From assembly GCA_946887065.1 (NCBI GenBank), contig CAMPKL010000084.1, positions 1-9,910 on the forward strand: 9,910 nt of DNA. The letters are read 5' to 3'. Below are positions 1 to 6,494 of the stretch, piece after piece. Within the stretch, counting starts at the first letter, position 1. Every line of letters begins with the position of its first letter. The position numbers were made by a program, and so were the translations under genes. The DNA is from an uncultured Bryobacterales bacterium (GTDB taxonomy: Bacteria > Acidobacteriota > Terriglobia > Bryobacterales > UBA6623). The notes under the pieces were generated by a model, which saw only the letters and a list, made by a program, of their open reading frames with translations, had not been told where the DNA came from and made no database searches.

Positions 1-1215
1 ATCCAAGAGGCCTATGAGCGCGTTTTCCGCGAGTACGGAATCGACGTGATTTTCGACGAAGGCTTCAGCGGCTCCGATCCGATCAAGTTCCACCTTGACG
101 ATGTCGGCTTCGATGACGCCGTGATCAGTTTGAATGAAGTCGCCACCGCTTTCGTCATCCCCTTGACGGCCAAACTGGCGCTCATCGCGGACGATACGCC
201 TGCTAAGCGCACCGAACTGGAACCGGTGGTGACCCTCAGCGTCGCTATCCCGGAAGCGGTCACGCCACAGGACGCGACAGAGGCCGCGCAGGCCGTACAA
301 CAAACGCTTGAGATCCGGCGCCTCTTCGTCGTGCCGACCCGGAATGTCGTCACCATCCGAGATTCCCCGGCCAAGGCGCGGATGGCGCGGCTCCTGTTGG
401 AGCGTCTGCTGCTCCCGAGTTCGGAAATGATGTTGGAGATCGAACTGATCGCCTACAACCAAGAACGGGACCGAGAACTGGGCCTTTCGCTTCCCTCGAG
501 TTTCCCGATCACCAACTACTCGACAATTCTGAACGCGATACCCCCAGAATCGGACGACAGCGGGCAGATCCTCGTTGGAGGCGGCGACTCCCTGCTGGGC
601 ATCGGCGTCGGAAACTCGCAGTTGATCGCCCAGCTTCGCTCTGGAACAGGTTCAACAACCCAGCAGTTGTCGGTGCGGGCGACGGACGGCGCAGAAGCGC
701 AAGTACGCATCGGCGAGAGATTTCCAATCATCACCGGCTCCTTCCAGCCAGGATCGGGCCTGGACCCGAATGATCCCAATGTCGTGCTGCCGCCGCCGTC
801 GTTTACGTTTGAGGATCTGGGCCTCAGCATCAATGTCACCCCTTCCGTCCACGGTTCCGGCGAGGTGTCGCTGCAGATGCAGGCTGAGTTCAATCTGCTC
901 GCCGGCGGATCGGTCAACGGCATCCCTGTTCTGGTGAACCGCACGCTGGAGACGCACGTCCGTCTACGCGAAGGCGAGGCGGCCATCATCGCCGGCATGG
1001 CCATCGACGAAACCAGGATCAGCCGCACCACGCCGCTAGGCTTGACGGGAATTCCCGTGGTCAGCACGCTGCTGAGCCGGGACACTCGGCGAACCAACAG
1101 CACGGACCTGCTCATCATCGTCAGGCCGCGACTCGTTCGGTTGCCCGCCTCCGAACTCGTCCGGGAACTCCGCATCCGATTCGGAGCGGACGAACGTCCG
1201 CTGTCCGCGTTGTGA
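1..1215 (+). CDS. Secretin-family outer-membrane channel protein, C-terminal part (5' end outside the window)
   Basis: The frame is open from base 1, reading IQEAYERVFREYGIDVIF, so the gene begins upstream; the GTG at 46 is internal. It ends at TGA 1213-1215, leaving 404 residues. Secretins form the multimeric outer-membrane pore of type II secretion systems and type IV pili. The first part (to about base 420) has the alternating strand/helix pattern of periplasmic secretin N-domains. The secretin core runs from about base 427 (MMLEIELIAYNQERDRELGLSL) to about 1182. It carries the hallmarks LREGEAAIIAGM (964-999), a GIPVVSTLLS segment (1048-1077) and the final DLLIIVRPRLV strand (1108-1140), matching the family pattern Gly-Glu ... 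Pro-hydrophobic-Leu ... hydrophobic-Pro-Arg. Only about 22 residues follow, so there is no large pilotin-binding tail. Whether it is GspD-, PilQ- or other type cannot be decided without the N-terminus. The hairpin at 1226-1245 separates it from the convergent gene at 1260. Confidence 0.9.
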   Translation: MQEAYERVFREYGIDVIFDEGFSGSDPIKFHLDDVGFDDAVISLNEVATAFVIPLTAKLALIADDTPAKRTELEPVVTLSVAIPEAVTPQDATEAAQAVQQTLEIRRLFVVPTRNVVTIRDSPAKARMARLLLERLLLPSSEMMLEIELIAYNQERDRELGLSLPSSFPITNYSTILNAIPPESDDSGQILVGGGDSLLGIGVGNSQLIAQLRSGTGSTTQQLSVRATDGAEAQVRIGERFPIITGSFQPGSGLDPNDPNVVLPPPSFTFEDLGLSINVTPSVHGSGEVSLQMQAEFNLLAGGSVNGIPVLVNRTLETHVRLREGEAAIIAGMAIDETRISRTTPLGLTGIPVVSTLLSRDTRRTNSTDLLIIVRPRLVRLPASELVRELRIRFGADERPLSAL

Positions 1216-1225
1216 GGTCGTCAAA

Positions 1226-1245
1226 AGGGACCCCACGGGGTCCCT
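1226..1245 (-). terminator. Intrinsic terminator hairpin between convergent genes
   Basis: AGGGACCCC and GGGGTCCCT form a perfect 9-bp inverted repeat around a 2-nt centre (in practice an 8-bp stem with a 4-nt loop). Read on the minus strand, the stem is followed by TTTT, the intrinsic-terminator arrangement, 14 bp beyond the TAA of the gene ending at 1260. Read on the plus strand it lies 10 bp beyond the secretin stop but is followed by CCCGCAG, so in that direction it may act only as a weak terminator or as a 3'-end stabilising hairpin. Confidence 0.8.
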
Positions 1246-1259
1246 CCCGCAGACTTTGC

Positions 1260-4076
1260 TTAGTTAACTGGTGTAGCCCACTCCTCCAGCCAATTGATCT
1301 TGACGATCGTGAATCCCGAGAAACCCTTGTCGTCGGTGACCTTGAGTTCGAAGGAATACTCGCCGAATCCGCCCTGGAATTCCACGGTCGGAGTCTGGGA
1401 CGTCGGATCGAGAACCCGTGCTTGACGGTTTCCCACGGGTCGCCACTCGAAGGTAATCGGGTCCGCGTCCGGATCGTACGACCCCTCGCCGTGCAATACG
1501 CCGGAGCCGGTTGTGTCGCCCTCTTGGCCGAAAACCGCGAAGTTAGCCCAGGCGCTGGCAATGGGCGAGCGGTTTTCGATTTCGACGTCGATGATCACCG
1601 TCGCGGTCGCCTCACCCGAGGAACCGTAGGCGATGAGCGTGTAGAGCGTTTGCCCGTTGGGGTTCACCGTCTGGGAACCCGTCGGCTGAACCTGGCCAAA
1701 ATTGACCAGTTCAACCCGCTCGGCGCCCTCGACAACCCACGACAACAGCGCCGGATCGCCCGGCTCTTGGATCGTCGGCTTGTCTGAGGTGAACTCGATG
1801 ATGCGGACGGATCCGCGCACCGAGACGGTCGTGACCGACGAAGCGTCGCCGACCTCGTTCGTCGCCGTCAGCGTGTAGCTGGTGGTCGACGTCGGCTGGA
1901 CCGGCATGGAACCGCTCGCCGCAACTGTGCCGATGCCGCTGATCTCGACCGAGTCGGCGCCTTCGACCTGCCAACTGAGGATGGAGGTTTGCCCGCTGTC
2001 GATCGTGCTCGGCGCGGCGCCGAATTGGACGATCGTGGGCAGCGCCTCAGCCGACACTTGAACAGTTTGGCTTTCGCTGACGGTTTGGTCGCCCGCTCGC
2101 GCCGTTAAGGTAAAGACCGTCGTCTCGCTGATCGGCAGACTGGACTGTCCGGACGATCCAACCACGCCGATGCCGGTGATCTCCACTTGATCGGCGCCGT
2201 CGACTTCCCAAGTGATGTTCACCAACTCGCCCGGTGCTACCGTGCCTGGCTCGGCGCGGAACCGTTTGATGATGATCTCCGGCGCCGTCGCCGCCGAGAC
2301 CGTTACTCGATCGGTGCCGACGCCGCCTTGGTCGTCGCGCACGGTCAATCGGAAGAAGTAGTCCTCGCCTTCTTCGGCTGTGAACGAAGCAGTCGCCGAG
2401 TCAGCCCCGGACAGTTCCACGACGGCGCCGCCGATCTGAGTCCACTGATAAGTGATCGGATCGCCGTCCGGATCGAACGAACCGGATCCGTCCAAAGTGA
2501 CCACTCCGGCTGCCACTCCCGACAGATCCGGGCCGGCGTCGGCGACAGGCGAATCGTTGCCGGTTCTGACTTGCCGCGTCAAGACTTCGTAGCGAACGCG
2601 AGGAATGTCGACCGGGACCGGCGCGCCCTGCGATTCGGTGCGGTAGTTCTTCGGCGAAAGCCATTTTCCGAGTTGTAGACCGATGACGAACCGTCCGTCG
2701 TTCTGACCTCGTAGCATCGTTTCGTTGAGGCCGCCTTCGATCGTCAAAGCGACAGTCTGGGCGGAGTTCAGCGGGTGTACGTAGCGGATCATGCCGCCGG
2801 GCTTGCTGCCGCCGCCGTCGCGGAACATGGCGCCCACGTTGCCTTCAAAGTAAGTCGGACCCCATGCGGCGACCGCCGTCGAGAAGCCGAACTGATCGAC
2901 GACGTCGAGGTAGCTTTCTTCGACGACGTTACGCCGCAGCAGCGCACGGTTGAGGACCGCGCCTTCCATGAAAGCCTTCGTGCCGAATACGCCCACGCGG
3001 CCGCGGTCGAAGATGTAGTCGAGCGTCACCGCGCCCTGACCCAAGCCGCCGCCATTCTCAAACTCGCTGAACTTCACGTACTTAAAGCTCGAGAAACCGC
3101 CCAGCTGGACGTCGCCCCAGCGGTTCACCAGACCGAGGTCAAACTGGCCTTCGTCGCGGCCCAGGAAGTGCATGTACTCCGCTTGAGATTGGAGGGCGTG
3201 ATGCTGCGCGAAGGGCAGGAAAACGCGTCCTCGGCCCGTCACGCTCAGGTTGCCTGTGCGCGCCGTGGGGCCGGCGTCCAAATTGAACGTCGCGTACTTG
3301 CCCAATTTGGAGCGGTCAAATTCTTCCAGTTCGTCACGGACTACCGAGGCGATTTGCTCCGCTCCAGCGGTTCCGCCGGCTAACTGCGTGCCGGGCTGCC
3401 CTGGTTGTCCGGGCTGTGCGGGCTGTCCAGGCTGGCCGGGCTGACCGGGGCCGCCGGCTGGCCGCGCCTTCAACTCCGCCACGTCGGCTTTGAGCTGTTC
3501 ATTCTCTTGCTTGAGGCCCCTCAGCAACTCCAGGATGTCGTCCAGCATCGACAACTTTTCCATGATCCGGTTGCAGCAGTCTTCCTGCTGTTGGACCAAT
3601 CGCTCGATTCCGTTGATCGCGTCGCCGACGCCGCCGTCGCTGACAAGCTGACCATCGCCGTCGCGGGCGACAATCACGACGCGGCGGTTCATGAACCGGC
3701 CCTCAGGGCTGTCGTTCGACGTCCCAGGCGCATCCTCGCCCTGCGAGCGTGTCGTGATTTGCGCGTCCCTCGCGCCGTATTTGACTAGGAATGCCTTGAC
3801 TGTCGCCGCGCGCCGGTCGCCGAGCCCTTCGTTATACTGCTCGGGGCCTTGAAAGTCCGCGTGACCAATCAGCTCGACTCGATAAGCCTCGTTCGTAGCG
3901 AGGAGGTCGGCCAGCCGCAGCAGACTGGGGTACCCGTCGCTCAGGATGTCGGAGTCGAACTCGAAGTTGATCTCCTCCCAATCGGTTTTCGTGGCTGTCG
4001 TATCGAGGCCCTGCCCCATAAGGACGCCTGCCGTCGAAAGGCAGAGCGCAATTAGAATGGACCATGTCCTAGTCAT
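1260..4076 (-). CDS. Putative outer-membrane protein: OmpA-type peptidoglycan-binding domain, coiled coil, beta-barrel-like region, PKD and Ig-like domains
   Basis: Start ATG 4074-4076 is supported by AGGAG eight bases upstream; the product is 938 aa. Residues 1-22 are a Sec signal peptide (basic N-terminus, hydrophobic ILIALCLSTAGVLM, no lipobox). Residues about 34-137 are an OmpA C-terminal-type domain, with INFEFDSD, GHAD (D74), YNEGLGDRRA (R89) and PEGRFMNRRV; D74 and R89 match the family's diaminopimelate-binding pair. A predicted coiled coil (about 155-205) carries adjacent C167-C168. Residues 208-229 are Gly-Gln-Pro repeats. Residues about 259-475 are rich in alternating amphipathic strands (about twelve by eye), ending RFVIGLQLGKW, like an outer-membrane barrel. 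Then come a PKD domain (about 508-595, SFDPDGDPITYQW), three homologous Ig-like repeats (599-675, 679-753, 757-831) and a second PKD-like domain (about 836-928, SYDPDADPITFEW). The likely role is envelope anchoring or a surface structure. Domain calls are by motif; the barrel and topology are inferred. No homologue with a known job is recognised. Confidence 0.85.
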   Translation of the reverse strand: MTRTWSILIALCLSTAGVLMGQGLDTTATKTDWEEINFEFDSDILSDGYPSLLRLADLLATNEAYRVELIGHADFQGPEQYNEGLGDRRAATVKAFLVKYGARDAQITTRSQGEDAPGTSNDSPEGRFMNRRVVIVARDGDGQLVSDGGVGDAINGIERLVQQQEDCCNRIMEKLSMLDDILELLRGLKQENEQLKADVAELKARPAGGPGQPGQPGQPAQPGQPGQPGTQLAGGTAGAEQIASVVRDELEEFDRSKLGKYATFNLDAGPTARTGNLSVTGRGRVFLPFAQHHALQSQAEYMHFLGRDEGQFDLGLVNRWGDVQLGGFSSFKYVKFSEFENGGGLGQGAVTLDYIFDRGRVGVFGTKAFMEGAVLNRALLRRNVVEESYLDVVDQFGFSTAVAAWGPTYFEGNVGAMFRDGGGSKPGGMIRYVHPLNSAQTVALTIEGGLNETMLRGQNDGRFVIGLQLGKWLSPKNYRTESQGAPVPVDIPRVRYEVLTRQVRTGNDSPVADAGPDLSGVAAGVVTLDGSGSFDPDGDPITYQWTQIGGAVVELSGADSATASFTAEEGEDYFFRLTVRDDQGGVGTDRVTVSAATAPEIIIKRFRAEPGTVAPGELVNITWEVDGADQVEITGIGVVGSSGQSSLPISETTVFTLTARAGDQTVSESQTVQVSAEALPTIVQFGAAPSTIDSGQTSILSWQVEGADSVEISGIGTVAASGSMPVQPTSTTSYTLTATNEVGDASSVTTVSVRGSVRIIEFTSDKPTIQEPGDPALLSWVVEGAERVELVNFGQVQPTGSQTVNPNGQTLYTLIAYGSSGEATATVIIDVEIENRSPIASAWANFAVFGQEGDTTGSGVLHGEGSYDPDADPITFEWRPVGNRQARVLDPTSQTPTVEFQGGFGEYSFELKVTDDKGFSGFTIVKINWLEEWATPVN
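1584..2282 (-). repeat. Three tandem Ig-like repeats within the OmpA/PKD protein
   Basis: Three protein repeats of about 75 residues (residues 599-675, 679-753 and 757-831) share the core (I/L)(T/S)W-x-V-(D/E)-G-A-x-x-V-E-(I/L), a following G-x-G/Q segment, and a C-terminal YTL-A or FTLTA strand. The conserved Trp residues are W623, W702 and W780, spaced 79 and 78 residues apart. Repeats 1 and 2 (both with ITGIG or ISGIG) are closer to each other than to repeat 3 (VNFGQ). This points to internal duplication followed by divergence. Confidence 0.8.
3390..3455 (-). repeat. 9-bp tandem repeats encoding a Gly-Gln-Pro (collagen-like) linker
   Basis: Imperfect 9-bp units (minus-strand sense, roughly CCCGGNCAG) encode consecutive Gly-Gln-Pro triplets at residues 208-229, with one Gly-to-Ala interruption (A220). 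They lie between the coiled coil and the barrel-like region. Short GC-rich tandem repeats of this kind are prone to length change by slippage, and the 9-bp period keeps the frame. Confidence 0.75.
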
Positions 4077-4084
4077 GAACGTAA

Positions 4085-4089
4085 CTCCT
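4085..4089 (-). promoter_or_regulatory. Shine-Dalgarno site AGGAG for the 4076 start
   Basis: CTCCT on the plus strand reads AGGAG on the minus strand, eight bases before the ATG at 4074-4076. It is the clearest ribosome binding site in the window and fixes the start of the OmpA/PKD/Ig-like gene. Confidence 0.8.
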
Positions 4090-4101
4090 GTGGCTCAAGG
4101 T

Positions 4102-4129
4102 CGGCCGAAGCCGGGCCGTCTTTGCGGCC
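4102..4129 (-). other. Two abutting hairpins in the presumed 5' leader of the OmpA/PKD/Ig-like gene
   Basis: On the minus strand GGCCG-CAAAGA-CGGCC (4114-4129, 5-bp stem, 6-nt loop) is followed immediately by CGGC-TTCG-GCCG (4102-4113, 4-bp stem with a UUCG tetraloop). The pair ends 12 bases upstream of the AGGAG site. UUCG-capped helices are unusually stable, so they could protect the message or influence translation. I do not recognise a named riboswitch here; the loop CAAAGA has a passing likeness to one strand of the c-di-GMP GEMM motif, but the rest of that motif is absent. Confidence 0.4.
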
Positions 4130-4146
4130 TATATTGGGGATGAATG

Positions 4147-4161
4147 GCAAACACTCCGCCG
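4147..4161 (-). promoter_or_regulatory. Candidate sigma-54 (-24/-12) promoter for the OmpA/PKD/Ig-like gene
   Basis: The minus strand reads CGGCGG-AGTGT-TTGC, giving GG and GC separated by exactly 10 bases, the sigma-54 spacing, with GGC at -24 and TTGC at -12 agreeing with the TGGCAC-N5-TTGC consensus. Flanking consensus bases (the T before GGC, the AC after it, the final A/T) do not match. Initiation about 12 bases downstream would place the two leader hairpins at the start of the transcript. No convincing sigma-70 promoter is seen nearby. This is a weak match found by eye. Confidence 0.25.
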
Positions 4162-4333
4162 CATGCCCGGTACGGGCTCTGGGTCGAGACTCCCCTGCTC
4201 CTACTGTACGGCGAATCCCACAAACCAGTCCATCGGCAAAAGGCTTTAGAACGCGTAGAAAACGATTCGAGCATCGGACTTACCCTCGACACCTAACTCA
4301 CACATAACGTTACATCTAGCATGGTGGATTTCA

Positions 4334-5818
4334 ATGATGTGCGACAATCTGGCCCAGATGCTTAGAGGGGTCGCCTGTCTGCTGTATGTTGCCGCGAGCG
4401 CCGCGGCCGCGACGTTTCAGGATCCCGCGCCGCCCCAGTTGCTGGCGCCGGCGCCGAGCGCAGCGGTCGTGGCCAAGCCCCATCCGAGGGTGACTTACCG
4501 TAAAGCTCCCAAGCCCTTATCGAGCGCCGCCAAGGTACATAATTGGGCGGAATTCCTGGGACCGAACCACAATTTGGTTTCCACCGAGACTCATTTGCTG
4601 AAGGAATTTCCCGCCGGCGGTCCGACGCTCGTTTGGGAGATGGAAACCGGATCGGGCTATTCGGCGCCGGCAATCCAGGGCGATCGACTGGTCTACATTC
4701 ACCGGATAGGTGACCGGGAGATCGTGGAAGCGCTGGATCCCGACACTGGAGAGTTGTATTGGGATTTCTCCTACCCTACAGACTTCTCCGATCGCTACGG
4801 CTATAGCAATGGGCCGCGGGCAAGCCCGGTGATCGACGAAGATCGGGTTTACGTTTACGGCGCTCAAGGAAAGCTGCACTGCCTGCGGCTGCGGGACGGC
4901 GCGCTGCTCTGGAAGCGCGATATTCAGACCGAGTTCAAGATTCCCCAGGATTTCTTCGGCGTCGCGCCTAGTCCGTTAGTCGAGGGCGGTCTGTTGATCG
5001 TGACCATCGGCGCGCCCGGCGGGCCCACCGTGGCGGCTTTCGACAAGTTGACCGGGCGCATGAAATGGGGCGCGGGCGAGGAATGGGGCGCCGGTTATGC
5101 CTCGCCGATCCCCGCCCAGGTACACGGGAAGCGGGTTATCTTCGTCTTCGCCGGCGGCGAAAGCAGGCCGCCTACGGGCGGCCTCATGCTGATCAACCCA
5201 GCGGACGGAACCGTCTACTCGACCTTTGCCTGGCGCAGCAAAACCTATGAGTCCGTAAATGCGGCTTCGCCCGTCATCATCGGCAATCAGGTACTCATTT
5301 CAGCGACTTACCGGACCGGCGCCGCCCTGCTCGACATCGCACCGGATCTGACGCTCAAACCGGCCTGGACTTCCGATGACTTCGATCTGCACTGGACCAC
5401 CGCAATCGCCGACGGGGGTTACCTCTACGCATTCGCCGGGCGAAACGAACCTGACGCAAGCCTAGTGGCCATCAACATCAAGAGCGGCGAGATCGCCTGG
5501 GACGAAGCGCTCGAATGGCAAGAAACCCTAAGCGTAAGCGGCACGGAACGCGAACTCTATCTCAGCCCGTTTCGAGGTTCCCTGCTCAAGGTCGACGGAC
5601 GTTTCCTCGCGCTCGGAGAGCAGGGCCAACTGCTGTGGCTAGCCTTATCGCCGCAGGGACCTAAGATCCTTGCGAAAACGACGCTCTATCTGTCGCGCCA
5701 AAGTTGGACCCCTCCCGTTATCAGCAAGGGTCTTCTGTACATCACCCAGAATGAACGAGACTTTATAAGCGGCAAGCCGCCGCGTCTGCTGTGCTACGAC
5801 CTTCGCGCGGCCGACTAG
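4334..5818 (+). CDS. Exported PQQ-type (WD40-like) beta-propeller repeat protein
   Basis: The product is 494 aa, ending at TAG 5816-5818. It starts ATG ATG at 4334; a third in-frame ATG at 4358 would give a shorter, more typical signal peptide. A hydrophobic stretch (GVACLLYVAASAAAA, about residues 12-26) with an Ala-rich cleavage region indicates export, followed by a Pro/Ala-rich linker to about residue 60. From WAEFLGPNHN (residue 71) the protein is a propeller: each blade ends in an Asp/Gly turn plus Trp, seen in ALDPDTGELYWD (133-144), LRLRDGALLWKRD (184-196), AFDKLTGRMKW (235-245), LINPADGTVY (286-295) and INIKSGEIAWD (380-390). This is the fold of BamB and of quinoprotein dehydrogenases. 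I do not see quinone- or calcium-binding signatures I could assign, so enzyme activity is unproven; many such proteins in Acidobacteria and Planctomycetes are annotated only as PQQ-like repeat proteins. Its stop codon overlaps that of the convergent gene. Confidence 0.85.
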   Translation: MMCDNLAQMLRGVACLLYVAASAAAATFQDPAPPQLLAPAPSAAVVAKPHPRVTYRKAPKPLSSAAKVHNWAEFLGPNHNLVSTETHLLKEFPAGGPTLVWEMETGSGYSAPAIQGDRLVYIHRIGDREIVEALDPDTGELYWDFSYPTDFSDRYGYSNGPRASPVIDEDRVYVYGAQGKLHCLRLRDGALLWKRDIQTEFKIPQDFFGVAPSPLVEGGLLIVTIGAPGGPTVAAFDKLTGRMKWGAGEEWGAGYASPIPAQVHGKRVIFVFAGGESRPPTGGLMLINPADGTVYSTFAWRSKTYESVNAASPVIIGNQVLISATYRTGAALLDIAPDLTLKPAWTSDDFDLHWTTAIADGGYLYAFAGRNEPDASLVAINIKSGEIAWDEALEWQETLSVSGTERELYLSPFRGSLLKVDGRFLALGEQGQLLWLALSPQGPKILAKTTLYLSRQSWTPPVISKGLLYITQNERDFISGKPPRLLCYDLRAAD

Positions 5819-6390
5819 CCTGAGACTTCCCCAATATCGCCGCCGCGGCTGACCTGCCCCAGGTCCGAGGCCGGCACGGATTTTGAAGCCAGGGAGCCGG
5901 TGGCGCGGGCCACGGAAGCCTCTGTGTCCGCCGCCTTGGGTAAGCCCGGAGCAGCGCCGGCGGTTCTGCGAGCGTCTTCGTAGCCGAGGGCCGTGTGATA
6001 GATGGCGCGGTCGAAAAACTCGGAAACTGAAAGCACCAACTGCAGTTCCAAGTCGCGTTCCTCCGCCGCGCCAGGCAACGCGCCGCGGATGAAGTCCAGC
6101 AGATTCTGTTTGGTGCGGGTTAGCGAGTAGAGGATTTGCTCCAAAGGGATGCCACCGTGAAACCGCTCACGGCCCTTGCGTTCGTAGGTGACTTGCAGTT
6201 TGTGCCAGGTGCGGCTCGAAAGCCACTGGCCCAGATGCCCGTACAAGTCCAGCACAACGCCTTGATACTGCTGGTCGCTGAGCGCATTGTAGGCCGGGAC
6301 ATGAGGGTCCTGACGGAGCGACTCCACTAGGTCCTGCGCCAAACGATGTGCATTCTGTTCAATGCTGTCGATGAGTCTCTTGGAAACCAT
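5815..6390 (-). CDS. Small helical protein resembling the RsbRD N-terminal domain
   Basis: The product is 191 aa; ATG 6388-6390, TAG at 5815-5817. A GAGG lies about 12 bases upstream of the start, a weak ribosome binding site. Residues about 1-140 look all-helical. They carry features I associate with the RsbRD N-terminal (RsbT co-antagonist-type) family: a DPHVPAYNALSDQQ turn (28-41), a helix with LYGHLGQWL (49-57), YERKGRERFHGGIPLEQIL (69-87) and a following TRTKQNLLDFIRG helix (91-103). In that family the domain is usually a sensory or regulatory module fused to an output domain such as STAS. Here no output domain follows: residues 141-191 are a low-complexity Ala/Gly/Ser tail. Its partner is therefore unknown and no stressosome gene lies nearby. 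There is no signal peptide, so it is probably cytoplasmic. The assignment is by remembered motif and moderate. Confidence 0.65.
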   Translation of the reverse strand: MVSKRLIDSIEQNAHRLAQDLVESLRQDPHVPAYNALSDQQYQGVVLDLYGHLGQWLSSRTWHKLQVTYERKGRERFHGGIPLEQILYSLTRTKQNLLDFIRGALPGAAEERDLELQLVLSVSEFFDRAIYHTALGYEDARRTAGAAPGLPKAADTEASVARATGSLASKSVPASDLGQVSRGGDIGEVSG

Positions 6391-6494
6391 GATCGAAGAC
6401 CGCCTCGATTATTGCAGACGCGGCTCGCGCTTGCGACAGTTTGTTAGCATAGCGAAAGTAAGCGAGTTTAGCCTTACGGGATTCTTCGCGGCAT
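6391..6494. promoter_or_regulatory. Divergent intergenic region (104 bp)
   Basis: It lies between the RsbRD-N-like gene (leftward) and the ClpS-like gene (rightward), so it must hold start signals for both unless they are read from outside. The rightward ATG at 6495 has no good Shine-Dalgarno site. The only -10-like strings (TAGCAT at 6445-6450 on plus, TATGCT on minus) lack matching -35 boxes. Nothing else is recognised. Confidence 0.4.

Larger units (their letters stand above)
4077..4333. promoter_or_regulatory. Divergent intergenic region (257 bp)
   Basis: This region separates the starts of two divergently transcribed envelope genes, so promoters for both should lie here. The half near 4077-4161 holds the AGGAG site, the hairpin pair and a possible sigma-54 site for the leftward gene. 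For the rightward gene I see only GGTGGA (4323-4328), a weak Shine-Dalgarno-like site five bases before ATG 4334, and an AT-richer stretch (about 4301-4315, including the palindrome TAACGTTA). There is no clear -35/-10 pair. No small gene or RNA gene is evident. Confidence 0.6.

Noticed and set aside
516..1175. A 219-codon open frame on the strand opposite the secretin gene
   Set aside because: It lies wholly inside a gene with clear secretin motifs; its translation is rich in Arg, Ser and Thr with no recognisable domain, as expected for an antisense shadow in high-GC DNA.
1212..1787. Plus-strand open frame of 191 codons, and others at 2187-2678, 2775-3383 and 3405-3788, opposite the OmpA/PKD/Ig-like gene
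   Set aside because: All are antisense to a continuous 938-codon frame with a signal peptide, a ribosome binding site and several domains; none has its own credible motif or start signal.
3390..3455. A CRISPR-like or intergenic direct-repeat array
   Set aside because: The 9-bp repeats are in frame inside a coding gene and encode a regular Gly-Gln-Pro linker, with no spacers.
4077..4161. A c-di-GMP (GEMM-type) riboswitch in the leader, suggested by GCAAAG next to paired GC-rich helices
   Set aside because: The upstream helix with the conserved tetraloop and the tetraloop-receptor strand of that motif are absent; only two simple hairpins remain.
4334..5818. Assignment of the propeller protein as BamB or as a true quinoprotein dehydrogenase
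   Set aside because: The length and repeat type fit both broadly, but there is no lipobox for BamB and no identifiable cofactor or calcium-binding signature for the enzyme, so only the fold is called.
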